A stretch of 49,882 nucleotides of DNA from a virus. The DNA lies in the IMG/VR virus record IMGVR_UViG_3300009548_000502, positions 1-49,882 of that record; one strand, written 5' to 3'. The notes below the pieces were generated by a model. The model was given only the letters and a program-made list of their open reading frames with translations, had not been told where the DNA came from and ran no database searches. The translations under genes were made by a program, and so were the position numbers. Within the stretch, counting starts at the first letter, position 1, and each line of letters begins with the position of its first letter. Of this stretch, positions 13,887 through 20,067 are shown in pieces.

Positions 13887-14471
13887 ATGAATCGCAGCAC
13901 ACAAACATCAACAAACAAATTCCCGGACCCGATCAGCCGGGGACAGATCCAGATCATCAAGATCGCCCAAAAGGAACTGGGCATGGATGATGATACATAC
14001 CGGGCCATGCTCCTGGAGCAGTTCAAGGTATCGAGCTGCACGCAGCTCACAAGAATGGAAGCGACAAGGCTAATCGAGCGCTTCGAGATTTTGGGGTTCG
14101 AGACGAAGAAAAGAACGCGGAGGACCGGGAGCAGCTATTCAGGTTGGGTGCGGCGCCGCCGCCCGCAGCGGGAAACGGGGCGCGAGGATGGAAAGCTCGT
14201 GCGCCTGGCCAGCTTCCAGGAGCTTGCGAAAATCGACGCCCTGGCCGCGCTGATCGATTGGGAATACCGCGACGGCCTCAAGCGCTGGATGGAAAAGCGG
14301 CTCAGGATCGACAGAGTGAGGACCTCGCGCGAGGCGTGGCTCGTTATAGAAGGCCTCAAGAAGATGTTTGAGCATCGCATGGAGAAACTGTGCGGGAAGG
14401 ATTGGTGGGACAAGCAGTTTGACGATCCGAAGATCATGAGGTTTATCGAAGAACATAGGCCGAGACGGTAG
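13887..14471 (+). CDS. gemA: GemA-like protein (Mu gp16 family)
   Basis: 194 residues, matching Mu gp16/GemA (DUF1018). Residues 17-70 show the family core: ISRGQIQIIKIAQKELGMDD, DTYRAMLLEQFKVSSCTQLT and ATRLIERFEILGF. The C-terminal domain is the expected helical, basic region ending KDWWDKQFDDPKIMRFIEEH. The start is the ATG at 13887, with GAAAAGGGG 9 bases upstream; the open frame extends further left but only into the endolysin gene. In Mu, GemA modulates host gene expression and DNA topology in early infection. This is one of the strongest pieces of evidence for a Mu-type early region. Confidence 0.9.
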   Translation: MNRSTQTSTNKFPDPISRGQIQIIKIAQKELGMDDDTYRAMLLEQFKVSSCTQLTRMEATRLIERFEILGFETKKRTRRTGSSYSGWVRRRRPQRETGREDGKLVRLASFQELAKIDALAALIDWEYRDGLKRWMEKRLRIDRVRTSREAWLVIEGLKKMFEHRMEKLCGKDWWDKQFDDPKIMRFIEEHRPRR

Positions 14472-14535
14472 CGCCGCCTGCCACGGCGGCGACTTCAAGC
14501 ATTTCACGCGAAGACGCGAAGCCGCGAAGAAAGGA
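14467..14535. repeat. D palindrome then 5' arm, TCACGCGAAG family
   Basis: D at 14467-14491 (GGTAGCGCCGCC-TGCCAC-GGCGGCG) right at the GemA stop. It is followed by a TCACGCGAAGACGCGAAGCC arm at 14502-14528 that leads into the next ribosome binding site. Confidence 0.8.
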
Positions 14536-14541
14536 AAAGTC

Positions 14542-14811
14542 ATGGCTCAGTTGCAACAATCTCCATTCTTAAGGCCGGAAGCATTGAAAAAATTTGAGGA
14601 AGTAACCGGAAAGTATGCTGTGGCTGTTGACCAATTACGGGCACTTTTCGATCAGGTGAGCGAGCACATGGTTGGCCCGGCGGTTGAGCTTGAAACACAA
14701 AAATCCGGCGAGCCAATCGTGACATTGCACGAGCCTGGAGAAATTGTCGAAATGTCGGACGGCCGTAAATACGAAGTACAGGATAATGGGCAGTGGAAAA
14801 GGATCAATTAG
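14542..14811 (+). CDS. Hypothetical 89-residue protein
   Basis: Predicted mainly helical N-terminal half (PEALKKFEEVTGKYAVAVDQ) and beta-rich C-terminal half (GEIVEMSDGRKYEVQDNGQW). An AAGGAAAAG ribosome site precedes the ATG. No family recognised. It sits among middle-region genes between GemA and Com. Function unknown. Confidence 0.55.
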   Translation: MAQLQQSPFLRPEALKKFEEVTGKYAVAVDQLRALFDQVSEHMVGPAVELETQKSGEPIVTLHEPGEIVEMSDGRKYEVQDNGQWKRIN

Positions 14812-14873
14812 AGATTTTTTCCCTCCATGCCCTCTGTGCCTCTGTGGTGAGCATCTTTTGAAAGGAGCATGAA

Positions 14874-15155
14874 ATGATTACGGACATTTTACAGCGGAAA
14901 ATAGACAACAGGCGGGAGATGGTGAATGCGGGGATTACGCCGCATCACCAGGTCAAAGGGGACGGATACCTCGATCACATGGCCGAGCGGTTCATTGGTT
15001 TGCGGATCCGCGAATACACTCATATCACTTTCGCGCGCTACCTTGAGAGCCCGGAGGATTTCGAGCTGGCCGCGAAGATACTCAAAGGCGGCGGGGCCCT
15101 GCACCTGGTTGTCGATAAGCCGGGAAAAGTGAGCGTGCTGAGGAGGGCATCGTAA
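14874..15155 (+). CDS. Hypothetical 93-residue protein
   Basis: Contains RKIDNRREMVNAGITPHHQV near residues 8-27 and a compact alpha/beta end (LAAKILKGGGALHLVVDKPG). AAAGGAGC lies 8 bases upstream of the ATG, directly after a CTCTGTGCCTCTGTGGTG 3' arm (14831-14851). No family recognised. Confidence 0.55.
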   Translation: MITDILQRKIDNRREMVNAGITPHHQVKGDGYLDHMAERFIGLRIREYTHITFARYLESPEDFELAAKILKGGGALHLVVDKPGKVSVLRRAS

Positions 15156-15203
15156 CGGAGGTCGGAGGTAAGAGGGCGGAGGTAGGATAAAAGAGGGAAG
15201 GCG

Positions 15204-15389
15204 ATGCTCGGAATGGCGGTAGCTTTCATGGCAGGCGTAGCGGTTGGAAGCGGGATAATGGGCCTTTTATGGGCAGGCATGGATCGGCTTAAGCCAAAAG
15301 ATGCGCCCGGCCTCGCCCTTGGAGGCGTGGGCAGCCGGAAAAACCGGGAAAACTTACTTACTAATCATATACCGGCGAGGAAGGTCTAA
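15204..15389 (+). CDS. Small membrane protein
   Basis: 61 residues. Residues 2-25 are a glycine-rich transmembrane segment (LGMAVAFMAGVAVGSGIMGL). The remainder is basic and Asn-rich. It abuts the com start, separated by no bases, so the two are in one transcript. Function unknown; could be a small holin or antiholin-like peptide but nothing proves it. Confidence 0.5.
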   Translation: MLGMAVAFMAGVAVGSGIMGLLWAGMDRLKPKDAPGLALGGVGSRKNRENLLTNHIPARKV

Positions 15390-15599
15390 ATGCTTTTAGG
15401 AGGGGGAAGCGTACGAACGCAACTGGAGAAAGTGCGTTGCAGGCGATGCAGCCGCCTTCTCGGGAGGGCTGATTTCGTCGGCGTCCTCGAAATCATCTGC
15501 CATAGGTGCGGATGCAAGCAGCTTATTTTTTTATTGAGCAATAACGAATTAAAATCTGAAATTGTTCTTGACAATGCCGAGGCGTCTGATATTTTTTAA
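15390..15599 (+). CDS. com: Com-like zinc-finger translational regulator
   Basis: 69 residues. The core is RCRRCSRLLGRADFVGVLEI followed by ICHRCGCKQLI, the CxxC ... CxxC pattern with the LLxxA and EI(x)C features of Mu Com. In Mu, Com binds mom mRNA and activates its translation. No Mom gene follows here: the next 250 bases are non-coding and hold a terminator. The only DNA-modification gene seen is the methylase at 49118. The ATG immediately follows the preceding stop codon, and an AGGAGGGGG stretch lies just inside the gene, so the RBS is not clear (GAGGAAGG at about 15377-15384 is best). Confidence 0.82.
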   Translation: MLLGGGSVRTQLEKVRCRRCSRLLGRADFVGVLEIICHRCGCKQLIFLLSNNELKSEIVLDNAEASDIF

Positions 15600-15851
15600 C
15601 GTGACAATTTAGAGCCCCCTTGAGGGCCGAAGCGGAGAAATAAAGCCGCCGGACGGGAAGGGCAGTTTTTGGTTGGGAGTTTTTGGTTTTGAATAATTAC
15701 TAAAAACTCGAAACTGGAAACTCAAAACTCTTCCAGTCGCCCCAGAGGCACACGATGCCCGGTCACCACGCGAAAGCGTGGGGCCGGGCTTTTTTTGTTT
15801 TGGGGGCTTAAGGGCAGTGAACAGTGAAGAATGAGCAGTGAGGAGAAATAA
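15600..15851 (+). other. Non-coding gap after com with terminator and repeat arms
   Basis: There is no gene here. It contains AGTTTTTGGTTGGGAG and, 45 bp on, ACTCGAAACTGGAAACTCAA; these are arms of another inverted-repeat family (15667-15730). The intrinsic terminator follows (15757-15797), then a CAGTGAACAGTGAAGAATGAG stretch of a simple repeat before the AGGAG site of the next gene. Confidence 0.7.
15757..15797 (+). terminator. Strong intrinsic terminator
   Basis: Stem GCCCGG (15757-15762) pairs with CCGGGC (15784-15789), inner stem CCACGC (15766-15771) with GCGTGG (15776-15781), loop GAAA. Eight T residues follow (15790-15797). It closes the early/middle transcription unit after com, so the lysis and late genes need their own promoter, which I could not identify. 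Confidence 0.9.
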
Positions 15852-16475
15852 ATGAAAACGCTTATCGGAATTGCAGTCGGTTTTATGTTGATCGCTTTGG
15901 TCCTCATCTTCGTTCTGTTGACCATCGCGCCAATGATAGCCCTTGGATTATTGTTTGTGGCCGCTCTCATTTTCATCCTGTTTGGACAACGCAGAGCATA
16001 CCGCAAATTCATGCCCGTTGGCGGCGCCAGGTTCGCAATCGCAATTGTATTGATCGCCACGTTCGCATGTGGCGGCAGTTTCTGCGCCACCACTCAGCGC
16101 TCGACGAACGCACCCTCCACGGCAGCTCAGCCTTCATCCTCTGGAACCAATTGGGCCACCATGAGCCAATTCTATCATACCTATGTTGCGGGCCTTATCG
16201 CCCCGGTGGGCCTGGCGGTTGCAACGATAGCCGACCCCTCAGCCGGTCCCGCAATAGCGTTGGCAAGCAAGGAAGTCGGTAACCTTGATAACCTGCTGGC
16301 CGCAAAGGCGTCGGACACGAGCGTCGCGGCACAGGCTGCGATTGTGGATAAAGCAGTAACGGACGCCTCTTCGAAAGTGGGAAGCGTCTTAGCGGCAGCT
16401 CAAGCAGCCACGAACCCAGGAGTCGCGCCTGCGGTCCCTACGCAGCCGGCTACCCCCGCTGGCTCCTCGAAGTAG
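15852..16475 (+). CDS. Membrane protein, lysis region, with lipoprotein-like segment
   Basis: 207 residues. Two or three transmembrane segments lie in the first 80 residues (about 3-25, 27-46, 59-76), with RRAYRKF between. The third is followed by ATFACGGSFCATT, which looks partly like a lipobox but is internal. The remaining 125 residues are Ala/Ser/Pro-rich and extracytoplasmic in style. AGGAG precedes the ATG. A holin/pinholin-like or spanin-related role is possible from the neighbourhood, but no family match is visible. It is the first gene after the terminator. Confidence 0.55.
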   Translation: MKTLIGIAVGFMLIALVLIFVLLTIAPMIALGLLFVAALIFILFGQRRAYRKFMPVGGARFAIAIVLIATFACGGSFCATTQRSTNAPSTAAQPSSSGTNWATMSQFYHTYVAGLIAPVGLAVATIADPSAGPAIALASKEVGNLDNLLAAKASDTSVAAQAAIVDKAVTDASSKVGSVLAAAQAATNPGVAPAVPTQPATPAGSSK

Positions 16476-16624
16476 CGGCGGAGCTGGATCAACTCGCCGG
16501 GAGCGATGAGGTCCCGGCCGGCTGGCCCGGCTGGACCGGAGTGAATGGATTCGGGGAACAGGATACAGTCCTGCCGCAGACAGGGAAGAAGATGCTCTAC
16601 TTTCAGCGCAGATGGGATTGGTGA
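16352..16624 (+). other. Open -1 frame with protein-like C-terminus, no start codon
   Basis: In the -1 frame of the gene at 15852 a 90-codon open stretch ends at 16624. Its last 60 codons look like a protein (YPRWLLEVAAELDQLAGSDE, GWPGWTGVNGFGEQDTV, GKKMLYFQRRWDW) yet it has no ATG/GTG/TTG with a ribosome site before a GTG at 16541. It may be a frameshifted gene end, an embedded lysis gene or chance. The gap 16476-16611 is otherwise without a gene. Confidence 0.3.
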
Positions 16625-16830
16625 TGGAGATGGAAGCGGGAAGCGAGAAGCAGGGAGGGGAAGGTTGCCGACCGCTTGGTTCGCCGCCGTGGAAGGCGGC
16701 GCTACCTCCCATCCCATTCGATTGTCCCTGCTATAACTGCGTGAATTATCGAGTAATCGCGGGGATATCGGAGTGTCGCGACCTCTGCGAACGGTTTCGG
16801 GAGTGGGAAAGGGAAAGAAAAACGCAATGA
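16612..16830 (+). CDS. 4-Cys module protein, repeat-encoded N-terminal half
   Basis: 72 residues. The first half is encoded by repeats: MEAGSEKQGG by a GGAAGCGGGAAGC-type repeat and GSPPWKAALP by a reversed D palindrome (16682-16706). The second half has CPCYNCVNY and CRDLCERF, the same four-cysteine module as in the proteins at 8210, 9024, 10775 and 11254. It overlaps the next gene by ATGA, which supports translation. The start is uncertain (16612 or 16624). Function unknown. Confidence 0.5.
   Translation: MGLVMEMEAGSEKQGGEGCRPLGSPPWKAALPPIPFDCPCYNCVNYRVIAGISECRDLCERFREWERERKTQ
16682..16706 (-). repeat. Repeat D palindrome, in frame
   Basis: CGCCGCCGTGGAAGGCGGCG then CTACC: the reverse orientation of D, encoding PPWKAALP in the gene at 16612. 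Confidence 0.8.
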
Positions 16831-17240
16831 GCGATGTATTTGCCGAGATCGTAAACACTCCCGGCGGCATGATGCTACCCCGGATTGTGGCTGAACTCAG
16901 CTCCGAGCAGCTCAAGAACATATCGAACGGCTGCGGGCCGGAGAGCATGAAGCGCAAACTCGTCCCCGATTCGATCCTGGGCGTCGATTTCTACCCCGCC
17001 TGCTGTGGCCATGATGCCTGCTACCATTTCGGGGAAACGGAGAAGCATAAGAGGATCGCAGACCGGTGCTTCCTTTATAATTTACTCCTCGCAGTCGATG
17101 AGCATTGTGTCCTCAACGGAATCATAGAGCACGTTCAGCGCGTGGCATGCAGATCCGCAGCGTTTGAATACTACAAATTCGTCGCGTCCTGGGGGGATGA
17201 TGCTTTCTGGGCGCACAAGAACAAGGAGCAGGCGAAATGA
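16827..17240 (+). CDS. Phospholipase A2-like protein
   Basis: 137 residues. DFYPACCGHDACYHFG (54-69) has the His-Asp catalytic dyad H62-D63, a following Tyr66, and a cysteine-rich loop. A second Asp79 (KRIADRCFLYNLLLA) sits where the PLA2 family keeps its dyad-supporting Asp. GCGP near residue 35 may be the calcium-loop region. The spacing (CCGHD) is one residue shorter than in secreted animal PLA2s. There is no signal peptide. By analogy it would hydrolyse membrane phospholipids. The start is the ATG overlapping the previous stop. It lies among lysis genes, so membrane disruption is inferred. Confidence 0.6.
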   Translation: MSDVFAEIVNTPGGMMLPRIVAELSSEQLKNISNGCGPESMKRKLVPDSILGVDFYPACCGHDACYHFGETEKHKRIADRCFLYNLLLAVDEHCVLNGIIEHVQRVACRSAAFEYYKFVASWGDDAFWAHKNKEQAK

Positions 17241-17587
17241 CAGTCGAAATCCCGATCTGGATCTACGTCATCTGCCCAGTGGGTTATTTGCTCTTTTATC
17301 TCTCCGAGGCAATTGGCAAATCAACGCAATTGCGGCCGAATTATGTACTTGAGTTCCTCTCTCAGTTTTTCATCGCCGGCTGGCAGGGCGTACAAGCCGA
17401 TTTGCCCGAGCCTATTAGAAAAACATTTGATGTTGTTGGCCCTAAGATCGAGCAGGAGATGCAGGACCTAATCGATGGGGACCCGTCGAAGATTGCAGGG
17501 CAGGTCCAGCAGCTAAACCGGACCCTCAATGCGGGAGCGGGAGGAGCGCCTTTGCAACCTTCAGCATCAATAAGTCATGAAGAGTGA
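17237..17587 (+). CDS. Small membrane protein, lysis region
   Basis: 116 residues. A single N-terminal transmembrane helix (PIWIYVICPVGYLLFYL, about 6-22) is followed by a polar, helical domain (DLPEPIRKTFDVVGPKIEQE). ATGA overlap with the PLA2-like gene suggests they work together. Could be an envelope-associated partner. No family recognised. Confidence 0.55.
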   Translation: MTVEIPIWIYVICPVGYLLFYLSEAIGKSTQLRPNYVLEFLSQFFIAGWQGVQADLPEPIRKTFDVVGPKIEQEMQDLIDGDPSKIAGQVQQLNRTLNAGAGGAPLQPSASISHEE

Positions 17588-17612
17588 GGTAGCGCCGCCT
17601 TCCACGGCGGCG
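17588..17612 (+). repeat. Repeat D palindrome
   Basis: GGTAGCGCCGCC-TTCCA-C-GGCGGCG immediately after the stop codon of the preceding gene. Confidence 0.85.
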
Positions 17613-17645
17613 AACCAAAGGCATCAATAACGGGAGGAAAGTGAA

Positions 17646-17906
17646 ATGGCACAGCTTAAAATCGAACCTCTTGAAAACGTTGAGTATTACCAGGTGCAGG
17701 GACTTCCGATCCCGAATGGGCAAATAATCCCCGAGGCAGACGGTTCGGCCCTGGTCGATTTTATTGCGGTTCCGGGGACGGAATATAAGGCCGTTATCGT
17801 CGCGGTCAATAAAGCCGGGACATCGGAAGCCTTCACCACGCCGCCGTGGACCGCGCCGCTTCCGATTCCGCCGCCTGCTCAGCCGAATGCGGCGATCACG
17901 GAATAA
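17646..17906 (+). CDS. Hypothetical 86-residue beta-rich protein
   Basis: The sequence alternates hydrophobic beta strands (YYQVQGLPIPNG, ALVDFIAVPGTEYKAVIVAV) and ends in a proline-rich tail (WTAPLPIPPPAQ). This resembles one fibronectin-III-like strand set, but too short for a firm call. GGGAGGAAAG precedes the ATG. Possibly a virion or lysis accessory protein. Confidence 0.5.
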   Translation: MAQLKIEPLENVEYYQVQGLPIPNGQIIPEADGSALVDFIAVPGTEYKAVIVAVNKAGTSEAFTTPPWTAPLPIPPPAQPNAAITE

Positions 17907-17918
17907 GAGAAGAATTCA

Positions 17919-18074
17919 CCACGAAGGGCACGAAGGACACGAAGAAAAGACTCGTTATGGATAAAAACCAAAACTTTTTAGGCATTGCCTCTCCCTATGA
18001 ATTTTTTCCTTCGTGCTCTTCGTGCTCTTCGTGGTGATAGATTTTTTGTTTTTACGCCAACAATCTTCGTGGTG
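17919..18074. repeat. Repeat bracket, CACCACGAAGG family, double 3' arm
   Basis: 5' arm CACCACGAAGGGCACGAAGG then a variable middle. First 3' arm CTTCGTGCTCTTCGTGCTCT plus TCGTGGTG ends near 18037; a second short arm CTTCGTGGTGA ends at 18075 next to GAGAAAG, the ribosome site of the next gene. Confidence 0.85.
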
Positions 18075-18090
18075 AGAAAGATTTTTGCCC

Positions 18091-18474
18091 ATGAACGATC
18101 TGACGTTAATCAAGAGCCTGGTGGACCTCGGATGCACCGTGGTCATCTGCGCGCTCATCGTGGTCGTTATCTATAAATTGTCCATAAGGTTCGGCGTGGC
18201 GTTCATTGCGACTCAGGAGAAAATCGCAGAAGCGATGGCCCAGCAGGCGCTGAGCATGACGGGCATGAGCGCCGCGATACAGACCTACATCCAAAGGGAC
18301 AATAACGATCACCGGGAGATTTTGCTCGCCGTGCAGGTTGTGGGCCAGGAATTGAAGTGGTTGCGCGATGAAGTACGGACAGCAAAGGAAGAAGCCGCTC
18401 GCATTGGAAGCCTTGAGAAGACATTAAAAATGGTCCATTCACAAAAGCCAATAGCTGCCGAAGGAGATGAATAA
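18091..18474 (+). CDS. Membrane-anchored coiled-coil protein (Rz-like or DUF2730-like position)
   Basis: 127 residues. One transmembrane helix (about 12-29, CTVVICALIVVVIYKLS) is followed by a long helical region with heptads (LLAVQVVGQELKWLRDEVRT). This is the shape of Mu-type Rz/DUF2730 proteins that precede terminase genes. A TTG at 18085 is an alternative start; the ATG at 18091 has GAGAAAG at good distance. Spanin-type function is a guess. Confidence 0.5.
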   Translation: MNDLTLIKSLVDLGCTVVICALIVVVIYKLSIRFGVAFIATQEKIAEAMAQQALSMTGMSAAIQTYIQRDNNDHREILLAVQVVGQELKWLRDEVRTAKEEAARIGSLEKTLKMVHSQKPIAAEGDE

Positions 18475-18770
18475 TGGCCGTCGATGAGCTCGCGAACGTC
18501 CGGCATAACATGATGAGACGGCACATTTTGACAATCGCCGCAAAGGCCTATCCCCGGTCCGTGGATTCGGAGCTTCTGCGGGCGACTATGGCGACCCTTG
18601 GGTATCCGATGGATTCGCATACGCTGGATTTTTATCTGAATTACCTGGCCGAAAAGAGTTGCCTGACACTCGACAGGAAAGAAGGGTTCGGGATAACGCT
18701 CGTAAGGATCACCGCGTATGGGATCGATGCAATGGATGGGCGCGTGAAGGATTGCGGGATTGAGTGCTGA
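18474..18770 (+). CDS. Winged-helix phage protein upstream of terminase
   Basis: 98 residues. RHNMMRRHILTIAAKAYP, SELLRATMATLGYPMDSHTL and LNYLAEKSCLTLDRKEGFGI outline a winged helix with a beta wing, similar in style to a conserved protein that lies just ahead of terminase genes in Mu-like prophages. The start overlaps the previous stop (TAATG). A DNA-binding role is inferred from the fold. Confidence 0.6.
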   Translation: MAVDELANVRHNMMRRHILTIAAKAYPRSVDSELLRATMATLGYPMDSHTLDFYLNYLAEKSCLTLDRKEGFGITLVRITAYGIDAMDGRVKDCGIEC

Positions 18771-18772
18771 TT

Positions 18773-18890
18773 CACCACGGAGACACAGAGGGCACAGAGA
18801 AGAGAATTGCTATGCATAAAATCCAAGAGCTTTTAGCCCTGCATTCTCCCCACGAATGCTTTTCTCGGTCCCCTCTGTGCCTTTGTGGTG
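18773..18890. repeat. Repeat bracket, family A
   Basis: 5' arm CACCACGGAGACACAGAGGG, loop of about 75 bases, 3' arm CCCCTCTGTGCCTTTGTGGT G immediately before the terminase small subunit ATG at 18901. Confidence 0.85.
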
Positions 18891-18900
18891 GAGTTTTTTT

Positions 18901-20067
18901 ATGAGTGAAAAGACACAGGCAAGAGAGCTTGCATACCGGACCTGGATCGAATGCGGGCAGAATTTTTCCGAGACGGAGCGCAGGCTCAAGCGCGCCGATC
19001 TCGGGCTGCCGGTCAGCCGGCAGACGCTCATGGCCTGGGCGCAAAAATATGATTGGAAAAACCGGGCGGCTAGCCTGGAAGCCGAGATGCAACGGCAGGC
19101 GGCATCCATTGCGGAGAATGGCCTGGTGGCAGCCCTGGGGAAGCAGAAGCAACGTTATGAAGATTATTTCGAGGCGCTGGCGGCCGGCGTGGTGGACAAC
19201 CAGGCCTGTTATGCGTTTTGCGGCCTGGTGAAGACGATGATAGCCGTAAGACGGAGGACTGAGGACCGAGGACTGAGGACTGAGGACGAAGCGCCAAAGA
19301 CGGAGAATGAAGTTCCGGCGCGGGTGATAAGTGGTGATGAGGAGCGGATCGCAGCCCTCGAAGAGTTGGTCGACGTCCGGATCGGGCGGGTGCTCGGAGA
19401 TCCGGAGAAAGTCAACGCGGGCACATTCCGGGAGATCCGCGAGGCGCTGGCGGTGATAGAGCAACTTAAAACTGGCGATATCACCGATCGTGGACGGGGC
19501 AAGGAAAGCCGCGAAGGCCGCGAAGAAGATCAAAAATTGGAAGCCGCAATGCGCGGAATTACAAGCCCTGAAGATGCGCGCGAGGCTCTTTGGGAGGCGT
19601 TTTCAAGAATGATAAACGCCATGCTCGATCATCCGGAGAAAATAAAAGTCGCGGAGATCGAGCGGGCGCAGGCGTATCTGGCAAGGATGACAGAGCGGGC
19701 AGACAGTGCCGCCATAGAAGACGGCGCCACCAAATCAGAAGCGGTAGCGCAGCCTTCCACGGCTGCGTCAATAGGGGCCCCAGAAGAAGCCGTTGTGCTG
19801 ACCGATGTCGGGCTTATGACCGAGGAAGAGGCAATCGAGGCGCTGCAGAATTTCGTGAGGCATCAATTATGGCTTATGCAGACTGCCCGGGGCGTGGCCA
19901 GGCCGGCCCAGGTAAAGGCCGTAAAGGATGCGATGGAACTGATCGAAGTTCTCAGACGGAGATCGGAGGACGGAAGGCAGAAGACGGATAAGGAGAAACG
20001 GAAAGGACTTTCAAGCGAGATGGCGGAAGAACTGCGGCGCAAATTGCTTATGGGAGAGGGTTCATGA
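18901..20067 (+). CDS. Putative terminase small subunit (HTH, DUF3486/gp27-like position)
   Basis: 388 residues, larger than usual. Residues 8-70 contain a helix-turn-helix (ARELAYRTWIECGQNFSETE, LPVSRQTLMAWAQKYDW) typical of terminase small subunits. Several linkers are repeat-encoded: RRRTEDRGLRTEDE from GGACTGAGGAC repeats (19251-19290), AVAQPSTAAS from D (19743-19768) and RRRSEDGRQKTDKEK further on. The C-terminus is helical. It overlaps the large subunit by ATGA. Role: recognises phage DNA and recruits the large subunit; assigned from HTH and position. Confidence 0.7.
   Translation: MSEKTQARELAYRTWIECGQNFSETERRLKRADLGLPVSRQTLMAWAQKYDWKNRAASLEAEMQRQAASIAENGLVAALGKQKQRYEDYFEALAAGVVDNQACYAFCGLVKTMIAVRRRTEDRGLRTEDEAPKTENEVPARVISGDEERIAALEELVDVRIGRVLGDPEKVNAGTFREIREALAVIEQLKTGDITDRGRGKESREGREEDQKLEAAMRGITSPEDAREALWEAFSRMINAMLDHPEKIKVAEIERAQAYLARMTERADSAAIEDGATKSEAVAQPSTAASIGAPEEAVVLTDVGLMTEEEAIEALQNFVRHQLWLMQTARGVARPAQVKAVKDAMELIEVLRRRSEDGRQKTDKEKRKGLSSEMAEELRRKLLMGEGS
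19251..19290 (+). repeat. GGACTGAGGAC tandem repeat, in frame
   Basis: CGGAGGACTGAGGACCGAGG and two further units; encodes RTEDRGLRTEDE. The same family occurs at 31467-31497 and 35165-35195 between genes and, reversed (CTCAGTCCTCAGCACTC), at 20085-20112. Confidence 0.8.
19743..19768 (+). repeat. Repeat D palindrome, in frame
   Basis: GGTAGCGCAGCC-TTCCA-C-GGCTGCG; encodes VAQPSTAA, same peptide as the copy at 11682. Confidence 0.8.

Noticed and set aside
15852-16475. Lipoprotein call for the protein at 15852
   Set aside because: The FACGG and SFCATT segments are internal after two transmembrane helices, so a signal-peptidase II site at the N-terminus is not supported.
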